This document shows, in pieces, positions 44,236 to 53,494 of a DNA stretch of 64,000 nucleotides. Both the position numbers and the translations under genes were made by a program. Below the pieces are notes generated by a model. It had not been told where the DNA came from. It worked only from the letters and a program-made list of their open reading frames with translations, and did no database searches. Numbering within the stretch: the stretch's first letter is position 1; every line of letters starts with the position of its first letter. Origin of the DNA: Saccharicrinis sp963666825 (lineage in GTDB: Bacteria; Bacteroidota; Bacteroidia; Bacteroidales; Marinilabiliaceae); contig OY763044.2 in assembly GCA_963666825.2 (NCBI GenBank), positions 6,014,001-6,078,000 on the forward strand. Direction: 5' to 3'.

Positions 44236-45684
44236 ATGGCAGAAGATCAGGATAAAATATTAGAAGAAGTTACCGGTAGTGACTATAAGTATGGTTTTAC
44301 GACTGATATAGAAACAGAGGTAATTCCTAAAGGATTAAGTGAAGATGTGGTTCGTCTTATTTCTCAAAAAAAGAATGAGCCGGAATGGATGTTGGAGTTT
44401 AGGTTGAAAGCTTATAACCATTGGTTAAAAATGGAGCAACCTAATTGGGCCAAGCTGAATATTCCTAAAATAGATTTTCAGGATATTATTTATTATGCTG
44501 CACCAAAGCAAAAACCAAAACTTGATAGCATTGATGATGTAGACCCGGAATTGAAGGCTACTTTTGATAAGCTTGGGATACCATTGGAAGAGCAAAAAGT
44601 TTTAGCAGGAGTTGCTGTTGATGCGGTAATGGATAGTGTATCTGTGAAAACAACGTTTAAGGAAACTTTAGCTGAAAAAGGAATTATTTTTTGCAGTTTT
44701 AGTGAAGCTGTGCATGAATATCCTGATTTAATTAAAAAATATATGGGATCAGTTGTTCCATATACAGATAACTTTTTTGCAGCACTTAATTGCGCTGTGT
44801 TTAGTGACGGATCTTTTGTTTATATACCAAAAGGAGTTCGCTGTCCAATTGAACTTTCAACCTATTTTAGAATAAATGCAGTAAATACAGGTCAGTTTGA
44901 AAGAACACTGATCGTTGCTGATGATGATAGTTATGTGAGCTATTTGGAAGGCTGTACTGCTCCTCAACGCGACGAGAATCAGCTTCATGCTGCCATTGTA
45001 GAGATTGTTACTATGGATAGAGCAGAAGTAAAGTATTCTACAGTGCAAAACTGGTATCCTGGAGATAAAGAAGGAAAAGGAGGTATCTATAATTTTGTTA
45101 CCAAAAGAGCTTTGTGTAAAGGAGATTATTCAAAGGTAATGTGGACTCAGGTTGAAACTGGTTCTGCAATTACATGGAAGTATCCTAGCTGTGTATTAAT
45201 GGGAAATCATTCTGTAGGTGAGTTCTACTCTGTTGCTGTAACAAATAATTATCAGCAGGCTGATACTGGTACTAAAATGATTCACTTAGGTAAAAATACA
45301 CGAAGCCTGATTGTTTCAAAAGGTGTTTCTGCAGGTAAGAGTCAAAATAGTTACAGAGGCTTGGTGAGAGTGAATAAGAAAGCTGAAAATGCCAGAAATT
45401 TCTCTCAATGTGATTCATTATTAATGGGAGATCAGTGTGGAGCACATACGTTCCCATATCTTGAAATTAATAATAATACTGCAGTAGTTGAGCACGAAGC
45501 AACAACTTCTAAAATCGGAGAAGACCAGATATTTTATTGTAATACCAGAGGTCTGTCAACAGAAGATGCAATTGGACTTATTGTAAATGGTTATGTAAAA
45601 GAGGTAATCAATCAATTACCAATGGAGTTTGCTGTAGAGGCACAAAAATTATTACAAATAAGTTTAGAAGGTAGTGTTGGATAA
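44236..45684 (+). CDS. sufB: Fe-S cluster assembly scaffold protein SufB
   Basis: 482 residues, standard for SufB. Recognisable stretches are GIIFCSFSEAVHEYPDLIKK, VYIPKGVRCPIELSTYFRIN, FERTLIVADDDSYVSYLEGC and, near the end, ATTSKIGEDQIFYCNTRGLS. The C-terminal part is the beta-helix core shared with SufD. SufB builds the cluster in a complex with SufC and SufD. It is the first gene of the suf operon; 138 bases containing repeats separate it from sufC. Confidence 0.98.
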   Translation: MAEDQDKILEEVTGSDYKYGFTTDIETEVIPKGLSEDVVRLISQKKNEPEWMLEFRLKAYNHWLKMEQPNWAKLNIPKIDFQDIIYYAAPKQKPKLDSIDDVDPELKATFDKLGIPLEEQKVLAGVAVDAVMDSVSVKTTFKETLAEKGIIFCSFSEAVHEYPDLIKKYMGSVVPYTDNFFAALNCAVFSDGSFVYIPKGVRCPIELSTYFRINAVNTGQFERTLIVADDDSYVSYLEGCTAPQRDENQLHAAIVEIVTMDRAEVKYSTVQNWYPGDKEGKGGIYNFVTKRALCKGDYSKVMWTQVETGSAITWKYPSCVLMGNHSVGEFYSVAVTNNYQQADTGTKMIHLGKNTRSLIVSKGVSAGKSQNSYRGLVRVNKKAENARNFSQCDSLLMGDQCGAHTFPYLEINNNTAVVEHEATTSKIGEDQIFYCNTRGLSTEDAIGLIVNGYVKEVINQLPMEFAVEAQKLLQISLEGSVG

Positions 45685-45686
45685 CA

Positions 45687-45808
45687 GACACAAGTAGCAA
45701 GTATCAAGTCAAATGACATAATTATCTTGCTCTGTTTTAATATATAAATGCAATTATCAAATTCAGGATTAAAAAAGTCTTATTACTTGTGTCTTGATAC
45801 TTGATACT
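45687..45808. repeat. Paired inverted repeats in the sufB-sufC gap
   Basis: ACACAAGT (45688-45695) and AAGTATCAAG (45699-45708) recur as complements ACTTGTGT (45785-45792) and CTTGATACTT (45793-45802). Within the right half TTGATAC occurs twice in tandem (45794-45807). Because the order of the two blocks is kept, the pairings cross, giving alternative hairpins or a pseudoknot-like fold. Confidence 0.7.
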
Positions 45809-45822
45809 AAAAACAAAAGATT

Positions 45823-46575
45823 ATGCTTGAGATAAAAAATTTACATGCTAAGATAGATGATAAGGAGATATTAAGAGGTATTAACCTTACAATAAAACCA
45901 GGAGAAGTTCATGCTATAATGGGACCAAACGGTTCTGGTAAGAGTACTTTATCATCAGTGCTTGCCGGTAGTGAAGCTTTTCAAGTATCTGAAGGTTCAG
46001 CTACTTTTTATGGAAAGGACTTGTTAGATATGCCAGCTGAAGATAGAGCAAGAGAAGGTTTGTTTTATAGTTTTCAATATCCTGTTGAAATACCGGGTGT
46101 TAGTATGGTAAACTTTATGCGTACTGCTGTAAATGAACATCGTAAGTATAACGGAGAAAAGCCTTATACTGCAAGTGAGTTCTTGAAATTGATGCGTGAG
46201 AAAAAAAGTTTGGTAGAGATTGACTCAAACCTTACAAACCGTTCTGTTAATGAAGGTTTTTCTGGTGGTGAGAAAAAGAAAAATGAAATCTTCCAGATGG
46301 CTATGCTGCAGCCTAAAGTATCTATTCTTGATGAAACAGATTCAGGTTTAGATATTGATGCTTTGAGAATTGTAGCTAATGGTGTAAATAAGTTAAAATC
46401 AGAAGATAATGCAACTATAGTGATTACTCACTATCAGCGTTTATTAGATTATATAGTTCCTGATTATGTTCACGTTTTATACAAAGGACGTATCGTAATG
46501 TCTGCAGGAAAAGAATTAGCATTAGAATTAGAAGAAAAAGGTTACGACTGGATTAAAAAGCAGTTTGAGGATTAA
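45823..46575 (+). CDS. sufC: Fe-S cluster assembly ATPase SufC
   Basis: 250 residues. Walker A is GPNGSGKST (about 33-41), the signature is GFSGGEKKKNE, and Walker B is VSILDETDSGLDIDALRIV, in which the ABC ATPase D-loop is typical of SufC. SufC is a soluble ABC-type ATPase that drives conformational change in the SufBCD scaffold. It lies 138 bases after sufB and 38 bases before sufD. Confidence 0.98.
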   Translation: MLEIKNLHAKIDDKEILRGINLTIKPGEVHAIMGPNGSGKSTLSSVLAGSEAFQVSEGSATFYGKDLLDMPAEDRAREGLFYSFQYPVEIPGVSMVNFMRTAVNEHRKYNGEKPYTASEFLKLMREKKSLVEIDSNLTNRSVNEGFSGGEKKKNEIFQMAMLQPKVSILDETDSGLDIDALRIVANGVNKLKSEDNATIVITHYQRLLDYIVPDYVHVLYKGRIVMSAGKELALELEEKGYDWIKKQFED

Positions 46576-46613
46576 CCCGTAAACTACATGTTTAACTTTT
46601 AAAATGTATAAAA

Positions 46614-48008
46614 ATGAGTATAGCGGGTTCAGATATAAAAACAGAAGAAAAATATGTTTCTCTTTATAAAGAGAATCTAGGACGTTTGAATATTGTTACG
46701 TCTGATTTGGTTGCCGGAGAAAGAGAAAAAGCAATAGGAATTTTTGAAGAAAAAGGAATTCCTAATCGTAAAGTTGAGAGTTATAAGTATACAAATCTAA
46801 ATCCTCAGTTTGAAAGAGATTATAATTATGATTTTGAACACGAAGTTTTTAATCAGAACTTAGGTGATATTTTTAATTGTAATGTTGAGGATCTTGAAGC
46901 TATTACTGTTTATTTAATTAATGGATGGTATTACAGAAAAAATACACTTCCGGATTCCCTTCCTAAAGGTGTAATCATAGGTAGTTTTGCGGAGTATTCA
47001 AAATCGCATTCGGAAATCTTCGAAGCGCATTATAATAAATATGCTAAAAACGAAGAGGATAGCTTTGTTGCGTTAAATACAGCTTATGCTCAGGATGGTT
47101 TCTTTATATATATTCCTAAAGGTGTTGTGGTTGAAAAACCAATCCAGATTGTGAATATTATGAAAGCCGATGAGGATTTCATGGCTTTCCCAAGAAACTT
47201 AATAGTAGTTGAAGAAAATGCTCAGGCTAAGATTTTGGTCTGTGAGCATACATTAACAGAAAAAAAGTTTCTGTTAAATGGAGTAACTGAGGCTTTTGTT
47301 GATAAAAGTTCAATTTTTGATCTTTATACTATTCAAAATCAGCATAATTTAACTACAAATATTTCATCTGTATTTATTAAGCAAAAAGAACAATCCAGTA
47401 TTCTTACACATAATCTTACATTACATACAGGGGTAACACGAAATAACGTGTACGTTCATATGGATGGAGAGCATTGTGAGTCGAGAGTATATGGTTTGTA
47501 TGTTTCAGATAAGAGTCAGCATGTAGATAATTATTCTTTTATTGATCATGCGATGCCAAATTGTTATAGCGAGGAATTGTTTAAAGGAGTTTTAGATGAT
47601 GCTGCAACAGGTGCTTTTGCCGGAAAAATTATGGTACGTCCTAATGCTCAAAAGACTAATGCATTCCAGAAAAATGATAATTTACTTTTGACTGAGAATG
47701 CAAAAATGAATACAAAGCCAATGTTGGAGATTTATGCAGATGATGTTAAATGTTCGCATGGTGCTACTGTAGGTCAGCTTGATGAAAAATCAATGTTCTA
47801 TTTGCGTTCAAGAGGTATTGGTAAGGATGAAGCAAGAATCTTGTTGATGTATGCTTTTGCTTATGAAGCTGTAGAGAAGATTAGGGTTGAGGCAGTAAGA
47901 GAGCAAATTAGAGGGCTTGTGGAGCAAGTGTTCAGGGGAGAGTTAAATAAATGTAATTCTTGCGTTTTATGTGGTCAGGAATCAGGTAAAGGATACGCTT
48001 GTATGTAG
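46614..48008 (+). CDS. sufD: Fe-S cluster assembly protein SufD
   Basis: 464 residues. The SufB/SufD core is visible in GFFIYIPKGVVVEKPIQIVN, AFPRNLIVVEENAQAKILVC and FAGKIMVRPNAQKTNAFQKN. The conserved end is DVKCSHGATVGQLDEKSMFY and LRSRGIGKDEARILLMYAFA. SufD forms the SufBC2D scaffold and is linked to iron acquisition for the cluster. The C-terminal tail has an extra cysteine-rich end (CNSCVLCGQESG) of unknown use. sufS starts 7 bases later. Confidence 0.97.
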   Translation: MSIAGSDIKTEEKYVSLYKENLGRLNIVTSDLVAGEREKAIGIFEEKGIPNRKVESYKYTNLNPQFERDYNYDFEHEVFNQNLGDIFNCNVEDLEAITVYLINGWYYRKNTLPDSLPKGVIIGSFAEYSKSHSEIFEAHYNKYAKNEEDSFVALNTAYAQDGFFIYIPKGVVVEKPIQIVNIMKADEDFMAFPRNLIVVEENAQAKILVCEHTLTEKKFLLNGVTEAFVDKSSIFDLYTIQNQHNLTTNISSVFIKQKEQSSILTHNLTLHTGVTRNNVYVHMDGEHCESRVYGLYVSDKSQHVDNYSFIDHAMPNCYSEELFKGVLDDAATGAFAGKIMVRPNAQKTNAFQKNDNLLLTENAKMNTKPMLEIYADDVKCSHGATVGQLDEKSMFYLRSRGIGKDEARILLMYAFAYEAVEKIRVEAVREQIRGLVEQVFRGELNKCNSCVLCGQESGKGYACM

Positions 48009-48015
48009 TAATGCT

Positions 48016-49236
48016 ATGGCAATTGATATAAACAACATAAGATCACAGTTTCCTATCTTGGACAGTATAATTCATGGTAAGCCATTGGCTTATTTTGATA
48101 ATGCTGCAACAACTCATAAGCCAGAACGGGTTGTTAATAAGGTAAACGAAGTTTACCATACTTTAAATAGTAATATTCATAGAGGAGTACATTATTTAAG
48201 TAATCAGGCAACTTTAGCATACGAGGAAGCACGAATTAAAGTGCAGAATTTCTTAAATGCAGCTCATTCTCATGAAATAATATTTACTTCAGGAGCTACG
48301 GCTGCTATTAATTTATTAGCCTTTTCTTTTGGTGAAACATATATTGAGGAAGGAGATGAGATAATCGTCTCTCAAATGGAACATCATTCTAACATTGTAC
48401 CATGGCAAATGATGTGTAAAAGAAGAAAGGCTGTTTTAAAAGTAATTCCGATAACAGAGACAGGAGAGCTGGATTTGGAAGCTTTTGAATCTCTTTTGTC
48501 TGATAAAACGAAATTGGTCGCTGTAACTTATGTGTCTAATGCACTAGGTACACAAAATCCAATACCAGAAATTATAAAGCGTACGCATCAGAATAATTCA
48601 TTAATTATGGTTGATGCATCTCAGGCAGTTCAGCATTTAAAAGTTGATGTACAAGAATTGGATGTGGACTTTTTGGTTTTTTCGGGGCATAAAATTTATG
48701 GACCTACAGGAACTGGTTCTTTATATGGAAAGGAAAAATTTCTAAATGAAATGGAGCCATGGCAAGGTGGAGGTGAAATGATAAAGACGGTTACTTTTGA
48801 AGAAACATCTTATAATGAATTGCCATTTAAATATGAAGCAGGAACTCCAAATATTGCAGGAGCAATAGGCCTAGGTGAAGCTATTGATTTTGTTTCAGAG
48901 ATCGGAGTTGAAAATATAGCAGAGTATGAACACGAACTATTGGTTTATGCTACCGTCAAGCTTAATGCAATCCCTGGAATGCGGATATTCGGTACTTCCA
49001 ATCAAAAATCCAGTGTGATTTCATTTTTAGTAAATGAAATTCATCCGTTTGATATGGGTACTATGCTTGATAAAATGGGATTAGCTGTAAGAACAGGTCA
49101 TCATTGTGCTCAACCCATTATGGATTACTTTGGTATTCCTGGTACATTAAGAGCTTCTTTTGCAGTTTATAATACAAAAGAAGAAATTGATCGATTGGTA
49201 GAAGGTATTTCAAAGGTGGCTATGTTGTTTGGGTAA
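48016..49236 (+). CDS. sufS: Cysteine desulfurase SufS
   Basis: I choose ATG 48016 (406 residues, MAIDINNIRSQFPILDS), the usual SufS start; the frame extends 45 bases into sufD. PLP lysine is in FSGHKIYGPTGTGSLYG (about residues 224-240). The class II active-site region with cysteine is RTGHHCAQP (about 360-368). Early landmarks YFDNAATTHKPE and NIHRGVHYLSNQAT are present. It takes sulfur from cysteine and passes it to SufE. It follows sufD by 7 bases, and sufE is 60 bases on. Confidence 0.97.
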   Translation: MAIDINNIRSQFPILDSIIHGKPLAYFDNAATTHKPERVVNKVNEVYHTLNSNIHRGVHYLSNQATLAYEEARIKVQNFLNAAHSHEIIFTSGATAAINLLAFSFGETYIEEGDEIIVSQMEHHSNIVPWQMMCKRRKAVLKVIPITETGELDLEAFESLLSDKTKLVAVTYVSNALGTQNPIPEIIKRTHQNNSLIMVDASQAVQHLKVDVQELDVDFLVFSGHKIYGPTGTGSLYGKEKFLNEMEPWQGGGEMIKTVTFEETSYNELPFKYEAGTPNIAGAIGLGEAIDFVSEIGVENIAEYEHELLVYATVKLNAIPGMRIFGTSNQKSSVISFLVNEIHPFDMGTMLDKMGLAVRTGHHCAQPIMDYFGIPGTLRASFAVYNTKEEIDRLVEGISKVAMLFG

Positions 49237-49296
49237 AGATTTTAATTTTAGCATCTTTGTTACCTAAATTTTGTAAATAGTAATAGATAATTTATA

Positions 49297-49719
49297 ATGA
49301 CAATACAAGAAATTCAAGACGAAATAGTTGCAGAGTTTACATCTTTTGATGAATGGATGGATAAATACGCATATTTAATTGAACTGGGCAATGATCTTGA
49401 ACCTTTTGATGATCAATACCGATTAGATCAAAATTTATTGGACGGATGCCAATCGAAAGTATGGTTGCATGCTTGGGAAGAAGATGGTAAGATTTATTAT
49501 ATGGGTGATAGTGATGCTATAATTGTTAAAGGAATTGTAGCTTTAATGATTAGAGCTTTATCTGGTCAGAAACCTGATGATATACTAAATAATGATCTTA
49601 CATTTGTTGATGAAATTGGATTAAAAGAACATCTTTCTCCTACAAGATCTAATGGTTTAGTAGCTATGATTAAGCAAATGCGATTATTTGCACTAGCGTT
49701 TAAAGCAAAGCAAGCATAG
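49297..49719 (+). CDS. sufE: Sulfur acceptor protein SufE
   Basis: 140 residues. The sulfur-accepting cysteine is Cys51 in LLDGCQSKVWLHAW, the same position as in E. coli SufE. Further family signs are EWMDKYAYLIELGNDLEPFD at the start and GIVALMIRALSGQKPDDIL later. It accepts persulfide from SufS, activates it, and hands sulfur to SufB. It sits between sufS and the DUF59 gene. Confidence 0.96.
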   Translation: MTIQEIQDEIVAEFTSFDEWMDKYAYLIELGNDLEPFDDQYRLDQNLLDGCQSKVWLHAWEEDGKIYYMGDSDAIIVKGIVALMIRALSGQKPDDILNNDLTFVDEIGLKEHLSPTRSNGLVAMIKQMRLFALAFKAKQA

Positions 49720-49793
49720 TTAATTAATAATTGTATATTCAGAAACATTAGGTTGGTTTTTATGTTTTTAATATATACTTGATACAAGAAATT

Positions 49794-50111
49794 ATGACAA
49801 ACGAATTTTTATCAATAGAGGAAGAGATTGTTAATACATTAAAAACTATTTTCGATCCGGAAATTCCTGTTAATATATATGACTTGGGATTAATCTATGA
49901 AGTGAATGTTGAGGAAGATGGGAAGGTACGAGTTGTGATGACATTGACTTCGCCAAATTGTCCTGTGGCAGAATCGATGCCTGAAGAGGTGTTTGATAAG
50001 GTTAGTAGTGTTGAGGGTGTTTCTCATGTTGATGTAAACCTGACTTTTGATCCACCATGGACAAAGGATATGTTATCAGATGAGGCTTTATTGGAATTAG
50101 GTCTGTTGTAA
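49794..50111 (+). CDS. SUF-associated DUF59 (MIP18-like) Fe-S assembly protein
   Basis: From ATG 49794 the protein has 105 residues; a TTG at 49779 would extend it by five. The DUF59 fold is clear: VNTLKTIFDPEIPVNIYDLG, then VVMTLTSPNCPVAESMPEEV with the conserved cysteine, and DVNLTFDPPWTKDMLSDEAL. Similar genes are found at the end of suf operons in many Bacteroidota. They are related to the SufT/MIP18 maturation factors that help to load clusters on target proteins. It ends the operon before a strong terminator. The exact role is inferred from the family. Confidence 0.92.
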   Translation: MTNEFLSIEEEIVNTLKTIFDPEIPVNIYDLGLIYEVNVEEDGKVRVVMTLTSPNCPVAESMPEEVFDKVSSVEGVSHVDVNLTFDPPWTKDMLSDEALLELGLL

Positions 50112-50132
50112 GATATTATATATACAAGAAAA

Positions 50133-50179
50133 TAAAAAAAGATCCTTAATCATATCAGTTGGTTAAGGATCTTTTTTAT
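50133..50179 (+). terminator. Intrinsic terminator of the suf operon
   Basis: AAAGATCCTTAA (50138-50149) pairs perfectly with TTAAGGATCTTT (50163-50174), flanked by A and T runs. Confidence 0.9.
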
Positions 50180-50222
50180 TATAGAATTTAAGAATTAACT
50201 TTCTTCAGAAAGATATTAATTG

Positions 50223-51149
50223 ATGGATTTGATTAAAATTAAATATGCAGAGTTAATTAAGTCAAAGGCTAAAGAATTAGGTTTTGATGATTGTGGTTTT
50301 ACTGAAGCAAAGGTGCTTAATGATCAGAAGCCTTATTTACAAGATTGGTTAGCCAATAATATGCATGGAAGTATGCAGTATATGGAGAATCATTTTGAAA
50401 AAAGACTTGACGCATCAAAGCTTGTAGAAAATGCAAAAACAGTTATTGTATTATTAAAGAATTACTTTCCTCGGGAAAAGCAGTATAAAGATGCACCTGT
50501 AATATCCAGATATGCTTATGGTGAAGATTACCATTTTGTTCTAAAGGATAAACTAAAAGATTTATTTGAATATATTAAAACTGAAATTTATCCGGATCTT
50601 GAGGGTAGGTATTTTGTTGATTCTGCACCAATACTTGAAAGAGCATATGCTGTTAATGCTGGTTTGGGATGGGTTGGGAAGCATAGTAATTTAATTCATA
50701 AAAGGTTAGGGAGCTATGTTTTTATTTCTGAATTAGTGGTTAATTTATCACTCCCATATGGAGCGCCAATTAATGAAGCTTGTGGAGGTTGTTCCCGCTG
50801 TATTGATGCTTGTCCTACTAAAGCTATTGTTTCGCCTAAGGTTATAGATTCAAATAAATGTATTTCCTATCTGACTATTGAAAATAGAGATGAAATACCT
50901 GAGTCTTTTAAAGGTAAAATGGATAATAGAATGTATGGTTGTGATGTTTGTCAGGAGGCTTGCCCCTGGACCTGGAAATCACGTCCAACCCAGGAGGAAC
51001 GTTTCAAGCCTAAAGAAGAAATGCTTGAAATGAACCAAGAAGATTGGTCTGAATTAACTCCTGATCAATTTTCAGTTCTTTTTAAAAAATCAGCGGTTAA
51101 AAGAACAAAATATAGTGGATTGAAAAGAAATATTGACTTTTTAATGTAA
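50223..51149 (+). CDS. queG: Epoxyqueuosine reductase
   Basis: From ATG 50223 the protein has 308 residues (a TTG lies directly before it). The N-terminal cobalamin-binding part has GFDDCGFTEAKVLND and DSAPILERAYAVNAGLGWVG. Two ferredoxin-like clusters follow: CGGCSRCIDACPTKAI (about residues 190-205) with the partner CDVCQEACPWTW (about 240-251). QueG reduces epoxyqueuosine to queuosine in tRNA, the last step of the pathway. The Fe-S clusters fit its position right after the suf operon, but a terminator separates them. The C-terminal HEAT-like repeat of longer QueG forms is missing, as in many Bacteroidota. Confidence 0.95.
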   Translation: MDLIKIKYAELIKSKAKELGFDDCGFTEAKVLNDQKPYLQDWLANNMHGSMQYMENHFEKRLDASKLVENAKTVIVLLKNYFPREKQYKDAPVISRYAYGEDYHFVLKDKLKDLFEYIKTEIYPDLEGRYFVDSAPILERAYAVNAGLGWVGKHSNLIHKRLGSYVFISELVVNLSLPYGAPINEACGGCSRCIDACPTKAIVSPKVIDSNKCISYLTIENRDEIPESFKGKMDNRMYGCDVCQEACPWTWKSRPTQEERFKPKEEMLEMNQEDWSELTPDQFSVLFKKSAVKRTKYSGLKRNIDFLM

Positions 51150-51270
51150 AAAACCATTTTTCTAATTACGGCAAGTGAAAAATGTTATTAAATTTATGAG
51201 AATCATTCAAATGTGTTTTAAATATAATAACTGATTATAATAGTATATGCATATTACTAATTTTTAAATT

Positions 51271-52167
51271 ATGAGTAATTTTAATCATTCCCCCTTTTTT
51301 ACTTATGCAAAAGACAGAACACTAATTCATGGTATGTATTGGATTCCTAAGACTAATGTAAGAGCCATAATTTGCCTTGTTCATGGTTTAGGTGGTCATA
51401 TTGCCAGATTTTCTAAATTAGCTGAGGATTTCTGCAATAATAATATTGGTTTGATAGGAGTCGATTTAAGAGGACACGGTAAATCGCACGGTAAAAGGGG
51501 ATGTGTATGTAGTTTGAATGATTACTTTAATGATATCTCAGCATCCTTAAAATACTTAAAGAATAATATCTCAGCAAAAGGAATTCCTATATATCTGTAT
51601 GGAAATAGTATGGGAGGTCCGGTATCTCTAAAATATGCAATAAAGAATAAAGCAATATTTAATGGAGTTATATTAACAGCTCCATGGTTTTGTTTGCGTA
51701 AACAACCTAAGGGTTTTTCTCTGTTTATGCTCAAGAATATAAATAAGATATTTCCCAATGTTACCATATCCTCAGGAATTAAGTCCAAAGATTTTAGGTC
51801 TAATCCGAAAATGCAGGATGAAGCAAGAAAAGATAATCTTGTTCATAAGCGGATTTCAATAAGGTTGTTGTTTTTGATTTATCATTTAGGATTAGAGTTA
51901 ATATTAAAAGAAATAGAGAATTTTAGTTTGCCAACCCTTATTTTTCATGGAGAATCAGATAGGGTTACAGATATTAATGCTTCAAAAAGGTATAAAGAAA
52001 ATAATTTTAAAAATGTTGAGTTTATATCATTACCAAATACAAAACATGAAATTCATGTAGAAGAAGAAAGTGGAAACGTTATGAGAAAGATTGTATCCTG
52101 GATAAATGCTCATGAAATTGATGCTGAGATGCAAAATGAAAGAAAAGGTATTGCTTGTATAAATTAA
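51271..52167 (+). CDS. Alpha/beta hydrolase, monoacylglycerol lipase-like
   Basis: 298 residues. Oxyanion motif CLVHGLGGHIARF (about 33-45), then VDLRGHGKSHGKRG, nucleophile YGNSMGGPVSL (Ser near residue 112), acid in FHGESDRVTD (about 226-235) and histidine in NTKHEIHVE (about 255). This order and the HGxGxH start match the monoglyceride lipase/lysophospholipase group. There is no signal peptide, so it is cytosolic. The GSCFA gene begins 4 bases after it, suggesting cotranscription and possibly a shared lipid or acyl substrate, which is inference. Confidence 0.88.
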   Translation: MSNFNHSPFFTYAKDRTLIHGMYWIPKTNVRAIICLVHGLGGHIARFSKLAEDFCNNNIGLIGVDLRGHGKSHGKRGCVCSLNDYFNDISASLKYLKNNISAKGIPIYLYGNSMGGPVSLKYAIKNKAIFNGVILTAPWFCLRKQPKGFSLFMLKNINKIFPNVTISSGIKSKDFRSNPKMQDEARKDNLVHKRISIRLLFLIYHLGLELILKEIENFSLPTLIFHGESDRVTDINASKRYKENNFKNVEFISLPNTKHEIHVEEESGNVMRKIVSWINAHEIDAEMQNERKGIACIN

Positions 52168-52171
52168 TATA

Positions 52172-53158
52172 ATGGATAGTTTTAGAACAGAAGTTGAGGT
52201 TGGGAAGTTTTCAAAGAAGATAGAGTACGATTCTAAAGTCATGTTTTTAGGATCTTGTTTTGCGACTAATGTTGGAGAAAAATTTAAATCAGTAAGGTTG
52301 GACACTATGGTAAATCCTTATGGTGTGATTTATAATCCAATAAGTGTAGCTAATACATTACAGGCAATTATTGATCGCAGAATATTTTCAGATGAGGAAC
52401 TAAAGTTTAAAGGAGAATACTGGCATAGCTTTTATCATCATAGTAGTTTTTCCGATCGAAATAAGGAGAGTTGTTTACAAAAAATTAATGATAGTAATCA
52501 AAAGGCTCATAATTATTTAAAGTCCTGTGACTATATTTTTATAACCTTTGGTACAGCTTGGGTTTATCAATGGAAAGAAAATGAACAGATTGTTTCAAAT
52601 TGTCATAAATACCCTGCAAAAGAGTTTAATCGATTTGTGTTAAATATTGACGAAATAGTAAGTGTTTATAAAAAATTATTGACAGAACTTCTTGTTCTTA
52701 ATCCGGGAATTCAGATAGTATTTACTGTTAGTCCTGTTCGTCATTGGAAGGATGGGGCTCATGGTAATCAAATAAGTAAATCAACCTTACTATTGGCAAT
52801 TGAAAGTATTGTAGATCAATTTGAAAGCAGTAGTTATTTCCCTGCTTATGAACTGTTGTTAGATGATTTAAGAGACTATAGGTTTTATGATGTAGATATG
52901 ATTCATCCCAATTCCGTTGCAATAGACTATATCTGGCGAAAGTTGGAAAGTTGTATTTTTTCTGGTAAAACATTGGAATATATCAAGGAGATGTATAAAT
53001 TAGTGAAAGCAATTGGTCATAGACCATATGATTCCACTTCCGAGTCATATCAATCTTTTCTCAATAACCAAATTGAGAAAATACGTTATCTAAAAGATAA
53101 ATATCCCAAAGTGGATTTTAGTTCGGATTTAAATATTTTCAAAAGTAAAATAGTTTAA
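52172..53158 (+). CDS. GSCFA domain protein
   Basis: 328 residues. The name-giving motif is in MFLGSCFATNVGEKFKSVRL (about 25-44), followed by NPYGVIYNPISVANTL, FGTAWVYQW, TVSPVRHWKDGAHGNQISKS (about 186-205) and DMIHPNSVAIDYIWRKL (about 248-264). The set Ser/Gly-Ser-Cys, FGT, VSPVRH and D-x-x-HP resembles the blocks of SGNH/GDSL esterases, and I think it is a hydrolase of that clan. No signal peptide. It shares a unit with the preceding lipase-like gene. The biochemical role of GSCFA proteins is not known to me. Confidence 0.9.
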   Translation: MDSFRTEVEVGKFSKKIEYDSKVMFLGSCFATNVGEKFKSVRLDTMVNPYGVIYNPISVANTLQAIIDRRIFSDEELKFKGEYWHSFYHHSSFSDRNKESCLQKINDSNQKAHNYLKSCDYIFITFGTAWVYQWKENEQIVSNCHKYPAKEFNRFVLNIDEIVSVYKKLLTELLVLNPGIQIVFTVSPVRHWKDGAHGNQISKSTLLLAIESIVDQFESSSYFPAYELLLDDLRDYRFYDVDMIHPNSVAIDYIWRKLESCIFSGKTLEYIKEMYKLVKAIGHRPYDSTSESYQSFLNNQIEKIRYLKDKYPKVDFSSDLNIFKSKIV

Positions 53159-53494
53159 ATCCATGTTATTTATTCTTAATTATTTACTGACTATTATATT
53201 ATTAGGGAAAATAGTTATAATTTGTAGGAAGAAATATTAAATATATTACAATTCAATAGAATTAAAATAAAGTGTGTTGTTAAATAAATTGTCTAACTTA
53301 AAAATATCATGCTAAAATTTTAGAGAAGTGATAAGATGATTTTATCTGTATAACTTTAATAGAATCTGGGTATTTAAATAGAAATAGTTTAAGTCATTAT
53401 AATAGATATCTCTTTGGATATATACAGTTGTAATAGATTTTAGATTTTATGATATTAAAAATATAAAGAAAATGATATAACAAATAATTATTAA
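53159..53494. other. AT-rich intergenic region before the glycogen cluster
   Basis: 336 very AT-rich bases. I see no gene, no strong hairpin and no exact TAnnTTTG box; TAACTTTA near 53351 is the closest. It probably holds the promoter of the glycogen genes. Confidence 0.5.
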
